From Nageia nagi (taxonomy: Eukaryota; Pinophyta), in assembly GCA_050084985.1 (NCBI GenBank), contig JBITNC010000001.1, forward strand, positions 114,948,001-115,012,000: DNA of 64,000 nt. The letters are read 5' to 3'. Numbering within the stretch: the stretch's first letter is position 1; every line of letters starts with the position of its first letter. Positions 35,287-48,250 of this stretch are shown here, piece after piece. Below the pieces are notes generated by a model. It saw only the letters and a list, made by a program, of their open reading frames with translations. It had not been told where the DNA came from and made no database searches. The translations under genes and the position numbers were made by a program.

Positions 35287-35561
35287 TGTGATGATCCAAA
35301 AATTAAATTCAACCATAACTACCAAATTCGAACCATCAAAACTTGATGTTAGGTCTAGGGCACCACACACAAGCCAACACAACCTTAGATATTCAATGTT
35401 AGGGTTTGGGCATTAACATTAATCATTCATACCCTCAAGATACCAATGTGTGAGTATAACATGCAAGATCTAATCATTAATACATTGGAATGCCATCGTT
35501 TAGCAATTGCAAGCATATAATAATGAAGAACACATTAGAATGCCAATGTCTAGCTCATATA
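35287..35561 (-). mobile_element. Solo LTR I, part 1
   Basis: The + strand begins TGTGATGATCC. The other end, 51539, finishes GACATCACA, giving inverted terminal sequences TGTGATG/CATCACA. The E target is AATGT on the right (51540-51544) and AATTT on the left. Read on the minus strand the LTR starts TGTGATGTCCCCC. No internal coding region of this family is present, so it is a solo LTR of about 1.05 kb, later entered by Copia element D. Confidence 0.7.
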
Positions 35562-35956
35562 TAAGAGAATTGAACTATAAACTAAATAAATCAACTCCTA
35601 AGACTACATGAAATCTCACAATACACATCTAACAAACTCACAAAGATAACATAAGATGTAAGTGGTTCCTCCAACTAGGAGTACATCCACTAACTAAATC
35701 TCTCTTAATCTCAAACATGAACTCTTACAATTCTCTTAATCTCAACTCCTAAACACTATCCTCTAGCATAAATTTACTCCACAAATTGGTATATGATCCA
35801 AAGAGGGAGCCTTCTATTTATAGGCCAAAATCCCTCTTTTACCCAATGTATAAAAGTATGATATGCACATCCTTTTACCCAAGGGGCATGCTCATGATAT
35901 GGAGTGTAGGACAAGTTACATTATCATATTTACTAAAATACTTAAGGTATCTAATG
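35562..35956 (-). repeat. Copia element D: 3' LTR, larger part
   Basis: It is an A-family LTR in reverse: GAGAATTGAAC at its left end, TATTTATA (TATA box of the minus strand) at 35815-35822, GGGGCATGCTCATGATATGG, then TAATG (35952-35956). F is inserted here and the LTR resumes at 49290. Confidence 0.85.
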
Positions 35957-36903
35957 TGTAGACAACTAAAAATGTCCCTTTTTAACTAGTAAACATTGAA
36001 ATAATCATAACTCTTTATGACAATATAAAATAGGTTTAAAAACTATATTATTGGATATCTTTTATCGAGTACATGCAAAACGAGTGGTCACATGACCCCT
36101 TTTCGATAAAAATTGGCTATTTGGTGATCATTTTAATATTGTTATAAAAATTGAAAACCAGTCACCAACGACCCAAAACAATCATCGATGTTTTAGAATG
36201 ATCGTCGGCATCTGCCAAGTAATCGCTGGTGACTCTGTAATAGCCAAACAGAAACTAGAAATAGTAAAAGAAAGTTGTAACATTTCATCCTTTTGAGATA
36301 CTATGGATAGAAGTGATCAGTTACGACCTGCGGTGGCATTTGACTCCAACCTCCCTTGCTATTTTAAGCTTATGATAAGCTTTGAATCCCCCTTACCAAC
36401 CTTGGAAAATCTCACCCAAAAATCTATAAATACAAGCTAAAACAAAGCAATAGAGGACCTGAATTCAAAGTAATGTTATGCTGCTGCAATGAGATAAGAC
36501 ATTTTAGGCTTTTCTTCATTCCTTCTATGTCATGTTTGCTTCATGTTAAATCATTTATCATTGTGAACAGGTATGGTGTGATACTTTGTCTTTTAGTGTG
36601 TTTGCAGAGTCCAAAGACATTAAAGATAGAACAAAGAATGTTGAAGCATGGATGGTGTACTCTCTTTAGATAAAAGGATCAGGATTCAACCCAAAATATT
36701 AGATTTAAATCATTGTTATAAAGATCATCTTGTGCAGGGCATAAGATCTCTGTAAAATACTCCCAAAAGCTATTATAAAATTCAAAAAGTAATATATTTG
36801 TTCACACAACTATTGAGGTCTTCATGGAGAATAATAAAATCAGTATTTTGTTTTAAATATGATTTGTCCTTATCTGTGCATAGGGTTGTTTTTCATGATC
36901 ACA
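35957..36903 (+). repeat. 5' LTR of element F
   Basis: It starts TGTAGACAACTAAAAATG and ends GATCACA. A TATA box TATAAATA lies at 36425-36432. The first roughly 610 bp match the 3' LTR at about 94% by eye. Beyond GTGAACAGGTATG (about 36572) the two LTRs are only weakly alike. Confidence 0.87.
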
Positions 36904-36906
36904 TTC

Positions 36907-36924
36907 TGGCGCTAGGAGGGCTCC
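36907..36924 (+). other. Primer-binding site of element F
   Basis: TGGCGCTAGGAGGGCTCC starts three bases after the LTR. It has the TGGCGC start common in Gypsy elements. I do not assign the tRNA. Confidence 0.75.
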
Positions 36925-39235
36925 TCCCAACAATTGCAAGATGTGGTGATAGTTGTATCTTTCCAATTTGATAATTTTTGGTCATATCTTGCATATTATC
37001 TTATGTTTGATTATTTGTTTGTATGAATTTTAGGTTCAATCTTGTTGGTGAAAGATCTTCTTGATGATCTGATTCAAACACGTAGAAAAGGAGCGATCAG
37101 GATGAGGTAGGCTACTTCTTTCCATCTCTTTGTTTAGATCCTACATGTCAAAATACAAACTTTTGTTAGAATATAGATAATTAAATTGATTAGAATAAAT
37201 CAAATAATTTACAAGTCTTAAGATAAAAAGTATAATATAAACATATTTTAGTGATGCATACATATCATATAATAGAGTATATATAAAAAAAAAACATAAA
37301 TAAATAAAATGCTATTTACGGTTCAACATAAATCTTAATAATACATATATTCTGTCAAATAAACTGACAAATTAAACATCTTTGCCATAAATTTTATTTT
37401 TAGCTGCTACTGTTAAAGCATCAATATCACCTTTTGAATATAACTAGATGGTTGGCTCTTGAGATAAGAAGAGAATTAGATCCTAACATTATCAAGAATA
37501 AGAGCCCTAGTTTGCTACAGGGAAATATTAAGAACCAAAGAAGGGTCTTTACAAGAAATTCCTGCAATCATATATTTTAACACCTAATTAGTAGTATAGT
37601 CTAATAAATAAATAAATAAATAAGAGATTTATAGCTCCTAGCCACTTGACCTGCATGGATGCATGCTAGTAGAATACATACAAAGGATATGTAGTCAGGT
37701 TGGGTTCCCATGTACTCTGCCAGATCCAAGGGTTCTCTATTGTAGCCAAGAAATACATAGTCTCTGATTATTGCAACCAACAAAATTGTGTAAGCCCGGA
37801 GGAGCAAGCATACCCGACCTTCCCCAGAAATGAATGAATCTCAGGAGATGGAGGTGACCAGAATAACCACCTTGCCATCTTAGGAGAAGTTCGAATCATG
37901 AGCCGATCAGAAGCACTAGGAAGAGAAGCAGAAAAGCAAATCCCCACTTCAACCCCTTTGCATCCTCGTTCTTCTCTTCAATTGATTCCTGCCATTTCAT
38001 AGGAGGTATGATTATTCATCTCATTCTACCCAGATTTCCACTTTTCCATAAACCTATCGGGTTTGATTCTACATCCATTCCATAGTAGGGGAGTGGTGGG
38101 TATCTTCTTGCATCGTGCACCTTGTCAAAATAATAGACAGGCCTTTTGTATGATACCAAACACTCTGTACATGTTTATCAGGGCACCACAACCACAACAT
38201 TTAATGAAAATCATTATCAGCTACTCGTTGATAGACGTCCACACCTACTTCTAAAAGCTCCATCGTGGAACATGTTGAATGCTGGCAAAGGTTGCAGAGT
38301 GTAGCCTTACTCTTCATAATTTCCTCTACTTACAAGCCTCTAGGATCCTTTCCAGAAAACCTATTTGGTGCATTGCCTATGATCATCGCTGCCAATGAGA
38401 CTGCATCTCGATGGGGCATTTTGTTAAACAATTAGTGCCCCTTTCAACGGATTTGTTCTATGCATATCCTGAGATCATTGCAGTCCATGAAACTACATCT
38501 GTTAATGGCGCATCTTGCTAAACAATTCGCAGGCCCATTCAACGCATACATTTTGTGTTTATCCCATGATTAGTGTAGTCTATGAAGCTGCCAAGGTACA
38601 GTGTCAATCAATCCATGAACCAATTCAATGTATCTATTTTGAGCATATCAAGCGATTAGAATAATTCCTTTGAACTATAGTTTCATGAGGCACTTTCTCA
38701 ACAATTTACGGGTTATTTCAACTCCTCTATGTATATCCTTTAATTATTGTATCTTAGCAGCAATTTGAACATTTCTTTACCTTCCACGCTTGGTATACGT
38801 GTCTGTAAGCACATTCATGATCACATGCGATAGAATTCTGCTCCCAAAGAGTCTTTGATATATTTATAAACCATTACAAATCGCCCAGTTCGACGTAGGA
38901 CTTGAAGACACCGGGAAAGGTGCACTAATCTAGTTGCACTACGGGTGTTATTAGTGGCTGTTAGTAATTTAACATTTAGTTTTATATCTTCATTTTAAAA
39001 CTTTTAGATTAATTTTTGAATTTTAAATTTTCAATTTAATATTTTAGATTAGATATTAATTGAAAAAAAAAACAATATTCAAATACTTAATTGACATGTT
39101 TTATTTATGGAATGATATAATAGGTCCTACAAAGGAATAGGTTTAAAAGACGTTAAAAGTTGATTTTATTTAAGTTTTTTACTTTGAACCCCCTTTGTAA
39201 CAAATAGAAACATAGGCATGTGTCAGTCACTCTAG
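36925..39235 (+). other. Leader of element F with mixed cargo
   Basis: These 2.3 kb are noncoding in the sense direction. They hold the antisense PPR fragment (37590-37860), then pyrimidine-rich DNA. Degenerate direct repeats of about 110 bp follow at about 38370-38780 (ATGATCATCGCTGCCAATGA, GAGATCATTGCAGTCCATGA and later relatives). GC content is higher than in the flanking DNA at 37800-38900, which fits captured genomic sequence. Confidence 0.6.
37590..37860 (-). pseudogene. PPR-protein gene fragment captured in element F
   Basis: The minus-strand frame 37601-37807 reads GYNREPLDLAEYMGTQPDYI followed by SFVCILLACIHAGQV. This matches the shape of a plant pentatricopeptide repeat (GxxxEALxLFxxM, PDxxTFVxxLxACSHAGLV). 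PPR proteins bind organelle RNA. Here only about one and a half repeats remain, antisense to the element and bounded by unrelated sequence, so it is a scrap and not a gene. Upstream on the same strand is a hydrophobic stretch (about 37910-37950) whose origin I do not recognise. Confidence 0.6.
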
Positions 39236-41380
39236 ATCCATACAAATCTTGAATTGTTGAGAACAATAAAAAGACCTTTGAATTCTATCATTATGAGGTT
39301 TGTCTTGGTTGCACTTTTAAATTATGTTCCTTTTTCTATCAAAGTAAAACCAAAAATACAGAGACTATGGTCACATCTTGCCAAGACAACCTTAGATACT
39401 TATTCTACTTCAAAGGTCATGAAGAGTGATTTTTATATTGACATTGAAAAGCTTTTACCATACTTAGTAGAGATAGAATAATATACCATACCTCTTCTTC
39501 AATCCTCAAAAAGCCTTGTTAGATCCCATGAAGAGCTAGAGTATAGTTCTTCCATTCCTTCGTCCTCATCATGGGATGAGTTTGACATTGAAAATAATGA
39601 GCCCATCATAAAGATTGAAAACTCATCGACACATCTCATCAAATTAAAATCTTGTTGTGCATCTCCTTTTGAGACTATCGAACCTAATGAATTCAGTTTG
39701 CTAAGGGATGAATCAAGTATTAATGCCAAAGGCCTTGATGCAAAATCCTATGCTAAATCATATGACCTCCTAAAGTTAGATACCTTGATGTCTTCACCCC
39801 GACCTTGGGATGAATATGATATTAAGGAGGAGGAGCTTGACATGAATCTTGAGGACCTTTCAGAACATTCCTCAGAATTGCAATTTCATTCTCTTCACCT
39901 TCTTGAGGCTACAAGACCTTCTATTGATTCCCATGAATCTCATGATATTCTTGAGTTCAAGGATGAAACTTGTTCACTCTCATCACAGGTAGAAATTGAA
40001 TAGCTTCACATAAGAATTAAAAAATCCATAGATTATATTATTGAATCTCAAGAATTTCAATCACAAAGAAATGAAAAATATAAAAATAAAATTTCCAAAG
40101 CTAACACACATGAGCTTAGGAATGAACATCCATGTGGGGAAACAACACATCATGATAATGATACAAAGTTTTATGAGGATGAATGTTGTTCGAACCCACT
40201 AAAAATACCTTCAAAATATCAAACTAGCTTGATAAAAAGTTGGGAATGTGATAAAAAAGATAGCCCTATAACAAATAAATTACTTAGGAATATTTTTTGT
40301 GATGAAAAAGCTAAGAATATTTTGCAAAGGGCATCCCATAAACAACAACAAGCATGTATTTCTCACAACCAACATGGGAAATTCTTCAACAAAATAAGAC
40401 AAGAAGAGATGAGACAAAAGCATGATGTAAAAACTTATGCAAACCAAAAGAGTCAAGCTTGGATGCAATTATCATCACCTCTTAATTACCAAGTATGGAG
40501 ATATCAAGACTCTTACTCTAATCAACAAAGAGAATTACCTCTTGAGAGTTTAGATTATCAACCTCAAAGCCCCTCTTCACAAGCTAGGATAACTAACCCC
40601 ACCTATCAAAAAACACTTCATAGGGCTAAGTCTTGTATGGAAGATTTTGATAGAATGACCTTGTATTCAGTAAGAACCTCGCAAACAATTCCTCAATGTA
40701 AGATCTCAAACAAATTCTTCTATGATCCTTACTCCTGTGAGAAACCCTCATCGCAAGAAAAATGTAGAAAAGCTTTAGCTAAACAATTTAGGGTAGGAGA
40801 GATACCCTCTTTTGCAGAGTTGGAGGCAAAGAGAAAACACATAGAGAGAGATTATGAAGAAACTATAAACTTTAGTAAAAGATATGAAGATGTTAAATGT
40901 AAGATAGAAGAGGAAGACAAACTTGAAGAAAATAATATAGAACTCAAAGAAAAAGAAAAGCAAGAGCTTGACAAACAACGACAAATTTTTGATAAGGTAA
41001 AATAAGAAGTTCGAGATAGTTGGTTACTTCACGAGAAGTCTCAACAAAATAAAGTACAACCATCTACAACTCTTAGAATTTTAATGCAAGGGCATCATTT
41101 ACCTTCTAATATTCGATCATTATCATCTTCATCACTATTGTCAAGATCTCTTTCTGATGATGAATCTTATAATTTTGACCTGAAGTCAGAAAGAAACACC
41201 AATCATAGAAGATATCGAAAACATCCTCAGGGTAGTTGGACAAATAAAGAATTAGAAGATTTCATGAATAAAGAAATGAACATACCAGGGTCCAAGAAGT
41301 TGACATATGACAATATTTGCAATGAACCCATCCATCCAAGTGTCCCTAAGAAGAAATTACCTTACAACTTTGAAATACCT
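39236..41380 (+). pseudogene. N-terminal extension of the F gag frame, unknown function
   Basis: About 715 codons lie in the same frame as the capsid domain, interrupted by TAA (39479), TAG (40001) and TAA (41003). No domain is recognisable. The middle is rich in Ser, Gln and acidic residues (DEYDIKEEELDMNLEDL). The segment at 40800-41005 is a highly charged probable coiled coil (KRKHIERDYEETI, KEKEKQELDKQRQIFDKV). Absence of frameshifts over 2 kb suggests it was translated when the element was active. An upstream TAG at 39233 limits the frame, and the true start codon is uncertain. Confidence 0.65.
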
Positions 41381-42290
41381 AAGATAATTCCTTTTACAGG
41401 ACATAAGGATCCTAAGGAACATTTAAGATGGTTTAAGTTTTCAAATTACCTAATTTCTAATGATGAGGTCTTGATGATACGTTTGTTCCCCATGACACTT
41501 GCAGCCCAAGCCTTGGAATGGTATAATAATTTGCCACGACATAGTATTTATTGATTTTCCCAATTGGCAAACTTGTTCTTACAACATTTTAGGATTTATA
41601 TCAAAGAGGAATCTTCTATTATGGATCTTGTAGAACTAAAACAATCTCAGAATGAATCAATTGTTGACTTTGTTTCATGATGGAAGGATATACTCTATGG
41701 CATGCCCTATACCTTACCTCAGGAGGAGTTAGTTAAATTATTCAGTCAAAATTGTTTAAGGCCTATAGCTAGTATATTACAAATCCAACAATATAATACT
41801 CTCAAAGAAGTTATTGCTCAAGCAGTTATAATTGAGAAGGTCAAGATTGAATATGGTGAAATAAAAATTACGAGAAAAGAAAAATATAACAAAAATGAGT
41901 ATTGTAATTATCACCATCAAAGAGGTCATAGTACGAAAAATTGTCTAACATTGAGAAATAGAACTCAAAATTCAATCAAAGATAATAACTTGGAAGTTGA
42001 AGACCATATTTCTATTTCAGATCAAAATTTAAAAAATTATCAAGACTCACTTCCTTCATATCAAGTAAATATAGTATCTATTATACTTAATTACAGTCAA
42101 GTGACACCCACCTGGAATCCAAGTAATCAACCTCTTATAGGAATAGTTGGAGTTGATACTGGAACTCAAAACATACAAGAAAAACAAATTGATATATCAT
42201 ATAATCAAAAATCCAAAATGCAAGTTCCTCCATTGATACATCAGCCTATAATTTCTTTTTATGACCATGAGAGACAACCAAACAAGGGAC
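41381..42290 (+). pseudogene. gag: Gag capsid and zinc-knuckle region of element F
   Basis: The capsid motif reads IIPFTGHKDPKEHLRWFKF, MIRLFPMTLAAQALEWYNNL, then after TGA codons at 41552 and 41678, MPYTLPQEELVKLFSQNCL. A CX2HX-type motif YCNYHHQRGHSTKNCLTLRN (41901-41960) is the counterpart of the element G knuckle. It would build the particle. The frame is unchanged across both stops. Confidence 0.82.
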
Positions 42291-43189
42291 CTCAAGGGTT
42301 AGATCCACCTCTCCATGTCATTGGTAAAGTAAATGGTAAAATTGTTAAGAGGATATTAATAGATGAAGGGTCAGATGTCAATATCATATCTACATTGGCA
42401 TATCACAAATTGAATCTTCCTTTCTCTCATATTTCTTTACCATCATTACAAATAAAAGCATTTAACAATGCCTTATGTTCAACAATAGGGTCGATAGTGT
42501 TACCCATCACCATTGGATGTAAGACGATACAAACATCATTATATATCATTGAAGGGAACATTGAACAATATAATATTCTTTTAGGTAGACCATGGATTCA
42601 AGAAATGGAATGTGTCCCATCTACATTTCATGGTTGTCTAAAATACATTCATGAGGGAGTACTCTATTGTGTACGAAGAGATGAAAATCCATACTCACAT
42701 TATAATATTACAAAATCATCGAAAACAAAACCTCCTATGCAAAATTCAAAGGGGAAATCATCATCCATCTTTGCTAGGCAAGGGCATAATCATAAATATA
42801 TGAGATGGGAATTAAAATCCAAAGATGATTACAATGATGGAATGCAATCTTTGGAACAACCTAAGAGGGTGGTAGATCATATAATGAAAGAAAACCTAAA
42901 GTCTAAGTCAATAAAATATGATAAGTATGGACATCATGTTTATCATCATCAATTGCGGCATGATACTGAACATTGCCACCAATTAAATCATGCCTTTCAT
43001 GATTTGATGGATGATAGACGATTTGAAGTAGATATACCTTTATTAATAAATAACAATTTACATAATCTACAAAATACATACATACATTCCACACAATTAA
43101 ACAATGATGAATTATGTTATTTGCATAAGGATATTCAATCTCCTTCACATCGTTCACATTGGGGCAGTCGTCCCCTATCTTACTTTTGA
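42291..43189 (+). pseudogene. Protease region of element F and a second knuckle-like motif
   Basis: The protease shows VIGKVNGKIVKRILIDEGSD (about 42318-42377) followed by VNIISTLAYHKLN, ITIGCKTIQTSLYIIEG, then LLGRPWIQEMECVPSTFHGC. The active-site triad is Asp-Glu-Gly where relatives have DGG or DSG. After the protease, HHQLRHDTEHCHQLNHAFHD and LMDDRR (about 42950-43025) resemble the knuckle segment seen earlier. The frame ends at TGA 43187-43189, where an RT would be expected, and nothing RT-like follows. Confidence 0.78.
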
Positions 43190-44479
43190 TCTCCTCATGT
43201 TTTACATAGATCACATTGAGGCAGTTGCCCTCCATCATATTTAAAAAAAAAAAAAAAAATCATCAAAACATGGTTTAGAAATCACACAAACATCAAAATA
43301 TGATTAAAAATTAAAATGATCATATTTGATTTTGAAACAGGTTATAATATGTTTATTGCATTTCCATGTCTTCCCCTTTTTCCACCTCATATTCATCCCC
43401 CATTATGTTGGAATATTTGAGTATTAGATTATATTCTAACAATTCATCAAGGCATATATACTATACATTATCCATGATCACTTCCATACCATTATACAAA
43501 TATGTTTAATACTTATTGTAAAAGAAATAGTTTATGAAATTAATATTCTTATTGACTTTACCAACCTTCATCATGAAATTTTTGAAACTTTGGATGATAA
43601 ACAAACATGACTATGATACACTTAAGGTTATTACGGACTCATACACATCTTCACATTTAAATAATCTTAAAACAGTCAAGAATGAGGTGTTACAAGAGCA
43701 TGATTTCGAGTGAAAGTATTACATGTTCATCCTATTATTCGCTTCATCTCGAACCCAAGAATCATTTGATAGCTTTATAAAAAAAAAAAATCAAAAGTAA
43801 AAAAAAAAAAAATTACTACATCATATCAATGATTCTTGGGTGATTACAATATCCTCTACCGGGGTTATGGACGCCTGACTGGCAGTAGAGCAAGGTTGTA
43901 GCAGGATCGAGGGTTAATCCTCATCAGGGCTATGGACACCTGTCTGGCAATTGGGCATACCTTACGAGTGGTGATATGTCCATATTGGTTAGTGACCTTC
44001 TTTGCTATGGACCTCTGTACGTTTCATATGGATGAACTAGCTTATATATTTTATGCTCTTGTGACATTTAGTTTGAGATTGTCTAGAGATGGAAATAAAT
44101 ATCATTGCACACACATGAGTCTATGATAATTTTGAGAACATCATGACTTTGTTTTATATCATCTAAAGAAGGAAAAATCTAATAATGATTGGTTAATATG
44201 GTCAACTTGAATATTATGATCATTACATTTCTTCATCATCCCATGCCTCCATCCCATACTATTTATTATTACATAGTAATTAATATTACACTTATATTTA
44301 TCAATGCCTTGATGAGTTGATTAGTTTATCTCTCTAAATACTCAATACATCCTATGTCCATTCATTTGTTATACTATTTTCATATTAACATCCACCATCC
44401 CCCCATACATGTTATACTATACCAACTTTCGTATTTTATTATCTAACATCCATATATTTCCTAATCCTTCTTTACCAAT

Positions 44480-44870
44480 TGTTAAATTGGAGGTGCTTCC
44501 ATATTATTTGAGAAAAAGAACAAGTAAATGTTCTCCCCATTAATATGGGAGTCAACATTGTTGCTGTTAAAACCTTTTGCTTCTATTCTTATCTACAAGT
44601 TTAAGCAAGAAATTGCCCTTAGTAGATTGATAAAAGTCAACCCTAGAACATTGTTAAATTTTATAGCTTCCATTATTCTTTGGGATCAAGAAAAAGAAAT
44701 TGTTCTTCCCATTAAATTGGAAGTCAATGTTCTTTTTCTATCATATCCCATCCATTTCAACCCCTTAGAACATTGTTAAAAATCTTCCATCATTCCTTGG
44801 GATCAAGAGTAAGAAATTGCTCTTCCCTTTGAATTGGAAGTCGATGTTCTTCTCCCCTTTCCATTCATTA
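44480..44870 (+). repeat. Degenerate three-unit tandem repeat (about 120-150 bp) in F
   Basis: Units share GTTAAATT, CTTCCATTATT, TTGGGATCAAGA, AAATTGTTCTTCCC and GGAAGTCAATGTTCTT. They start near 44481, 44652 and 44775. Confidence 0.7.
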
Positions 44871-47330
44871 TCATCCACCCATAAATTGAATGTGTGTTAC
44901 ATCTTGTTCCATATCCTTTGTACATGTTATCATAAAATAAAAAGTATTAGTAGCCAAGTTTGGTAAATGATACAATCTAATACTGCAATTTTTCAAATCA
45001 TTATCCTTAAATTTGAAGATATTTAAGAATATCAAAATCAACATTTAAAAAATAAAAATACAATAATAATCCCATACATCTTTGATGGGATAAGTGTTAT
45101 CGTCATATTCCTCATCATGAATCTTTGATGATATCAAATCATAAATAGTTCCATCCTAAAGTCTTTGATGGGGCAAATACCATTATTTTATTCATCATAA
45201 GTACTTGATTAGGTATATCGATATAAAATCAATAAAAATATAAAATACAAAAAAAAAATCAAAATCAACATCGATGATTGAAATAACAATAAAACTAATA
45301 ACAATAATCGAAGTACTTATTCGAACTTAGAGATACACCATCAATGTGTAGCACATCAAAGTAAGTTTATAATTAAAGTTTAATAATCATGATTTTAAGT
45401 TTCTTAAGAATGAATAATAAAATACATAATATATATCATCTATCATTATGTCAATCTTTGTAGCAAACTTGATTTTGTATCACCATCTCGATAAATGAGG
45501 TAGAATGCATTTGTCTTGTTTTCAAGTCTTGTTCAACAAAAAACCCCAATCATGGAAAAACATGTTTCTAATGATTTTTGCAAGATATGATCATAAAACC
45601 CATTCTGCTGGGGAAAATGGTAGAATTATCAAACATTAAAATGTTATCTACTTTGAAAAGACTCCACGTCACATACATGCTAATGGCAAAGAGCCTATGG
45701 AATAAAGTGTTCCATGAAATAGCATATGTAGGCAAGCATGAGTACCTAGTAAGGTGTATAACTTGTTTTCAAAATACTTTGATTGCAAAAATTTAGAAAA
45801 TTTATGTTTGATTATAACTTGGGGCAACTATGATTGTCCATGACCCAAAGCAAATCATTTTCCTCTACCATCAACCAACAAAATCAAGATTTAAAATATT
45901 CATACATAAGTTGATAAACTCAAGTGTATGAGTCTTGACTTAACCACTTACCAACCTCAAGTATATTATCACCTACTTATGAGTCTAGTGGTATTTGTAT
46001 AATTCTACAATGATAACATATTAGTTTGTTTGTATCTTCTTAAGATACATGACTATGTTTGCTCATCACATCATGCCAAAAAAAAAAAAAATGTTTGCAG
46101 TTCAAAAAATTAATAAATAACAAAAAAGGTCCTACAACTAGGTAAAATGGAGCTAATCATGAAAGAAACACCAAGCATCTACAACAATAAAACATCTCAT
46201 CATTATTGCTATGTTACAACATTTACAAAAGTATGAGTGGGGCACTGAACAATCCATTCTATACTAAATGCATTCACGACAACAATGCAAGATGAAAATC
46301 ATGTATCACATATGCATTTACATTTATGAAAAAATCATGTGATTACATACAAGTGTCAACCATTCGTCATATTCATACATCACATATATGTACTCATGGG
46401 AATAAGTCAAAACATGAATAAGATAACCAAATAAACATGCAAACTCTATCATAAACAATTTCATCATGAATCCTTGATAGGACAAACACCATTTATTGTT
46501 TATGATCTTACAATGAATCATGAACTTCCTAGTTCAAATCATATGTCATGTTATGCATGTTTAGTTATCACTTATTGTTATACATATTCAAGAAACCCTA
46601 GTCATCAAAAAGAATGATTCTAATGATTTTTGCAAAACCTACCTTTCTAGAGTAAAACATAATAATCAAAATTTAAATTAGTGCACACAAAGGGGACTTC
46701 ATGTCATATACCTAACTCGGCTCCATACATTTCCTCGGGGTAAACACAAGACACCCATGTAATGATATATGGAAACAAGCCTTTAGTACCTATTTGGTGT
46801 ACAACCAATGTGTGTTCAAAATACTTCAATTGCAAAACTCAAGAAATCATACTTGGATAATTAGGGGAAATACAATTTCCCATGACCTAAAATCAAACCT
46901 TATGTTCACCTATAAATGATTGAAACAATAAGGTTAGAATCATTCGTACATTCATCTTACTTGTTCACTAGCTAATATGTATTAGTTTTTTGAATAGTCT
47001 ATCATCATCATCACTGACATCATTAGTCAGTTCAAAAGGGGCCATAATGCTAAGATCAACACAATAATCAAAGTAAGCCCGTGATCACATAGTAAGACCA
47101 TGGTTACGTCTCTCTTAAAATGTTCCCAAATTAAGTGCAAAACATTGTTAATTACAAAATCAAAAGTTATATGTCTACTCACGGTTAAGATAATTAAGAT
47201 TGTCTATAACCTAAAATAAGATATTTATGCTCAATATGATTCTAAAAGACTTATGCAAAAGATCATCATGAAACCCATTCTGTTGGGTCAAAAGCAGAGA
47301 AAAATGAAAGATGACTTGTATATACAAAAC

Positions 47331-47600
47331 AAGCTTCCTATCACATACTCGCTTCGGCATGTAGAGACAAACTAGAGTCTTGTCACGCAACTGCCATAAA
47401 TAGCACACAGTATGGAGATAAACACAAGTGAAGTTTTGATATACAACATCACTATCTCAAAATTGTATACATCAAATAAGCTTACCATCACATACTCGCT
47501 TCGGTATGCAGAGACAAACTAGAGTCTTGTCATGCAACTACCATAAATAACACATAGTATGGAGATTGACACAAGTGTAGTTTTGATGTATTACAATATC
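47331..47600 (+). repeat. Two-unit tandem repeat, 147 bp period, in F
   Basis: AAGCTT at 47331 and 47478 starts two closely similar units. Both contain CACATACTCGCTTCGG, AGACAAACTAGAGTCTTGTC and CAGTATGGAGAT-like stretches. Confidence 0.88.
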
Positions 47601-48250
47601 ATTTTTAGAATGTATCAATTGCAAAAGTTAAAAGATCATATTTATTCATGGCAAGGACTATCTTCATGACAACACCAGATGATGAAATATATATATATAA
47701 TAAATAACAAGTTTTGATTCAGAGAAGCTATAATTATATCCTACTAAAAGATCTTAAGCTTTATACGAAAAAAAAAAGATTTTGATGATATTTCTTAAAA
47801 ATATCATTAACATTTACAAATATCAAAGAAGATAAAATGTGATGTATCATTGTTACATGAGATCATCTTGAAACCCCGTTGTCGAGATAAAGGACAACAC
47901 CATCAAAACTCATATACTAAAGAAAACTTATACGGTACATGTGCGCTTAGACATGCAAAATGACATAATAGAAATGTCATGCAACTGTCACACAAGCTCA
48001 ACACATCATCATACCGAAAATAGTCACTTCTAAAATATATTCAAATTTGTTTTCAAAACTACATCAAATGTTAAAGGAAAACACATTTTATCATAATTTG
48101 ATAAATCAAAATTTCTATTCATCTAAGAAATTGAGTCAAAACTTATATCATAAAAAAGCAACAATAAAAAATCAAGCAACAAAGCTTCTCATTCTATATT
48201 TTTGAAATCATCAACCACATTTTTGATTGATAATTCAAAAAGGGGCAAAA

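Larger units (their letters stand above)
43190..48250 (+). other. 5-kb noncoding 3' region of element F
   Basis: It begins with a run of A (43243-43258) and holds poly-A-interrupted DNA, a short GC-richer direct repeat (GGTTATGGACGCCTGACTGG / GGCTATGGACACCTGTCTGG, 43860-43955), the arrays listed separately and a PPT at its end. Degenerate relatives of the 147-bp unit also appear near 45590, 46640 and 47870. All open frames are under 100 codons and match no protein I know. Confidence 0.65.

Noticed and set aside
36565-36620. AG/GTATG and TTTGCAG in the LTRs of F as an intron
   Set aside because: The nearest donor and acceptor are too close for a plant intron and there is no transcript evidence. 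A longer intron ending at GTGTGCTTACAG (about 49260-49271) exists only in the 3' LTR.
37905-37955. Minus-strand hydrophobic peptide (LKWGFAFLLLFLVLLIG) next to the PPR scrap
   Set aside because: It looks like a membrane segment but is under 40 codons, without a recognisable family. Too weak to call a gene fragment.
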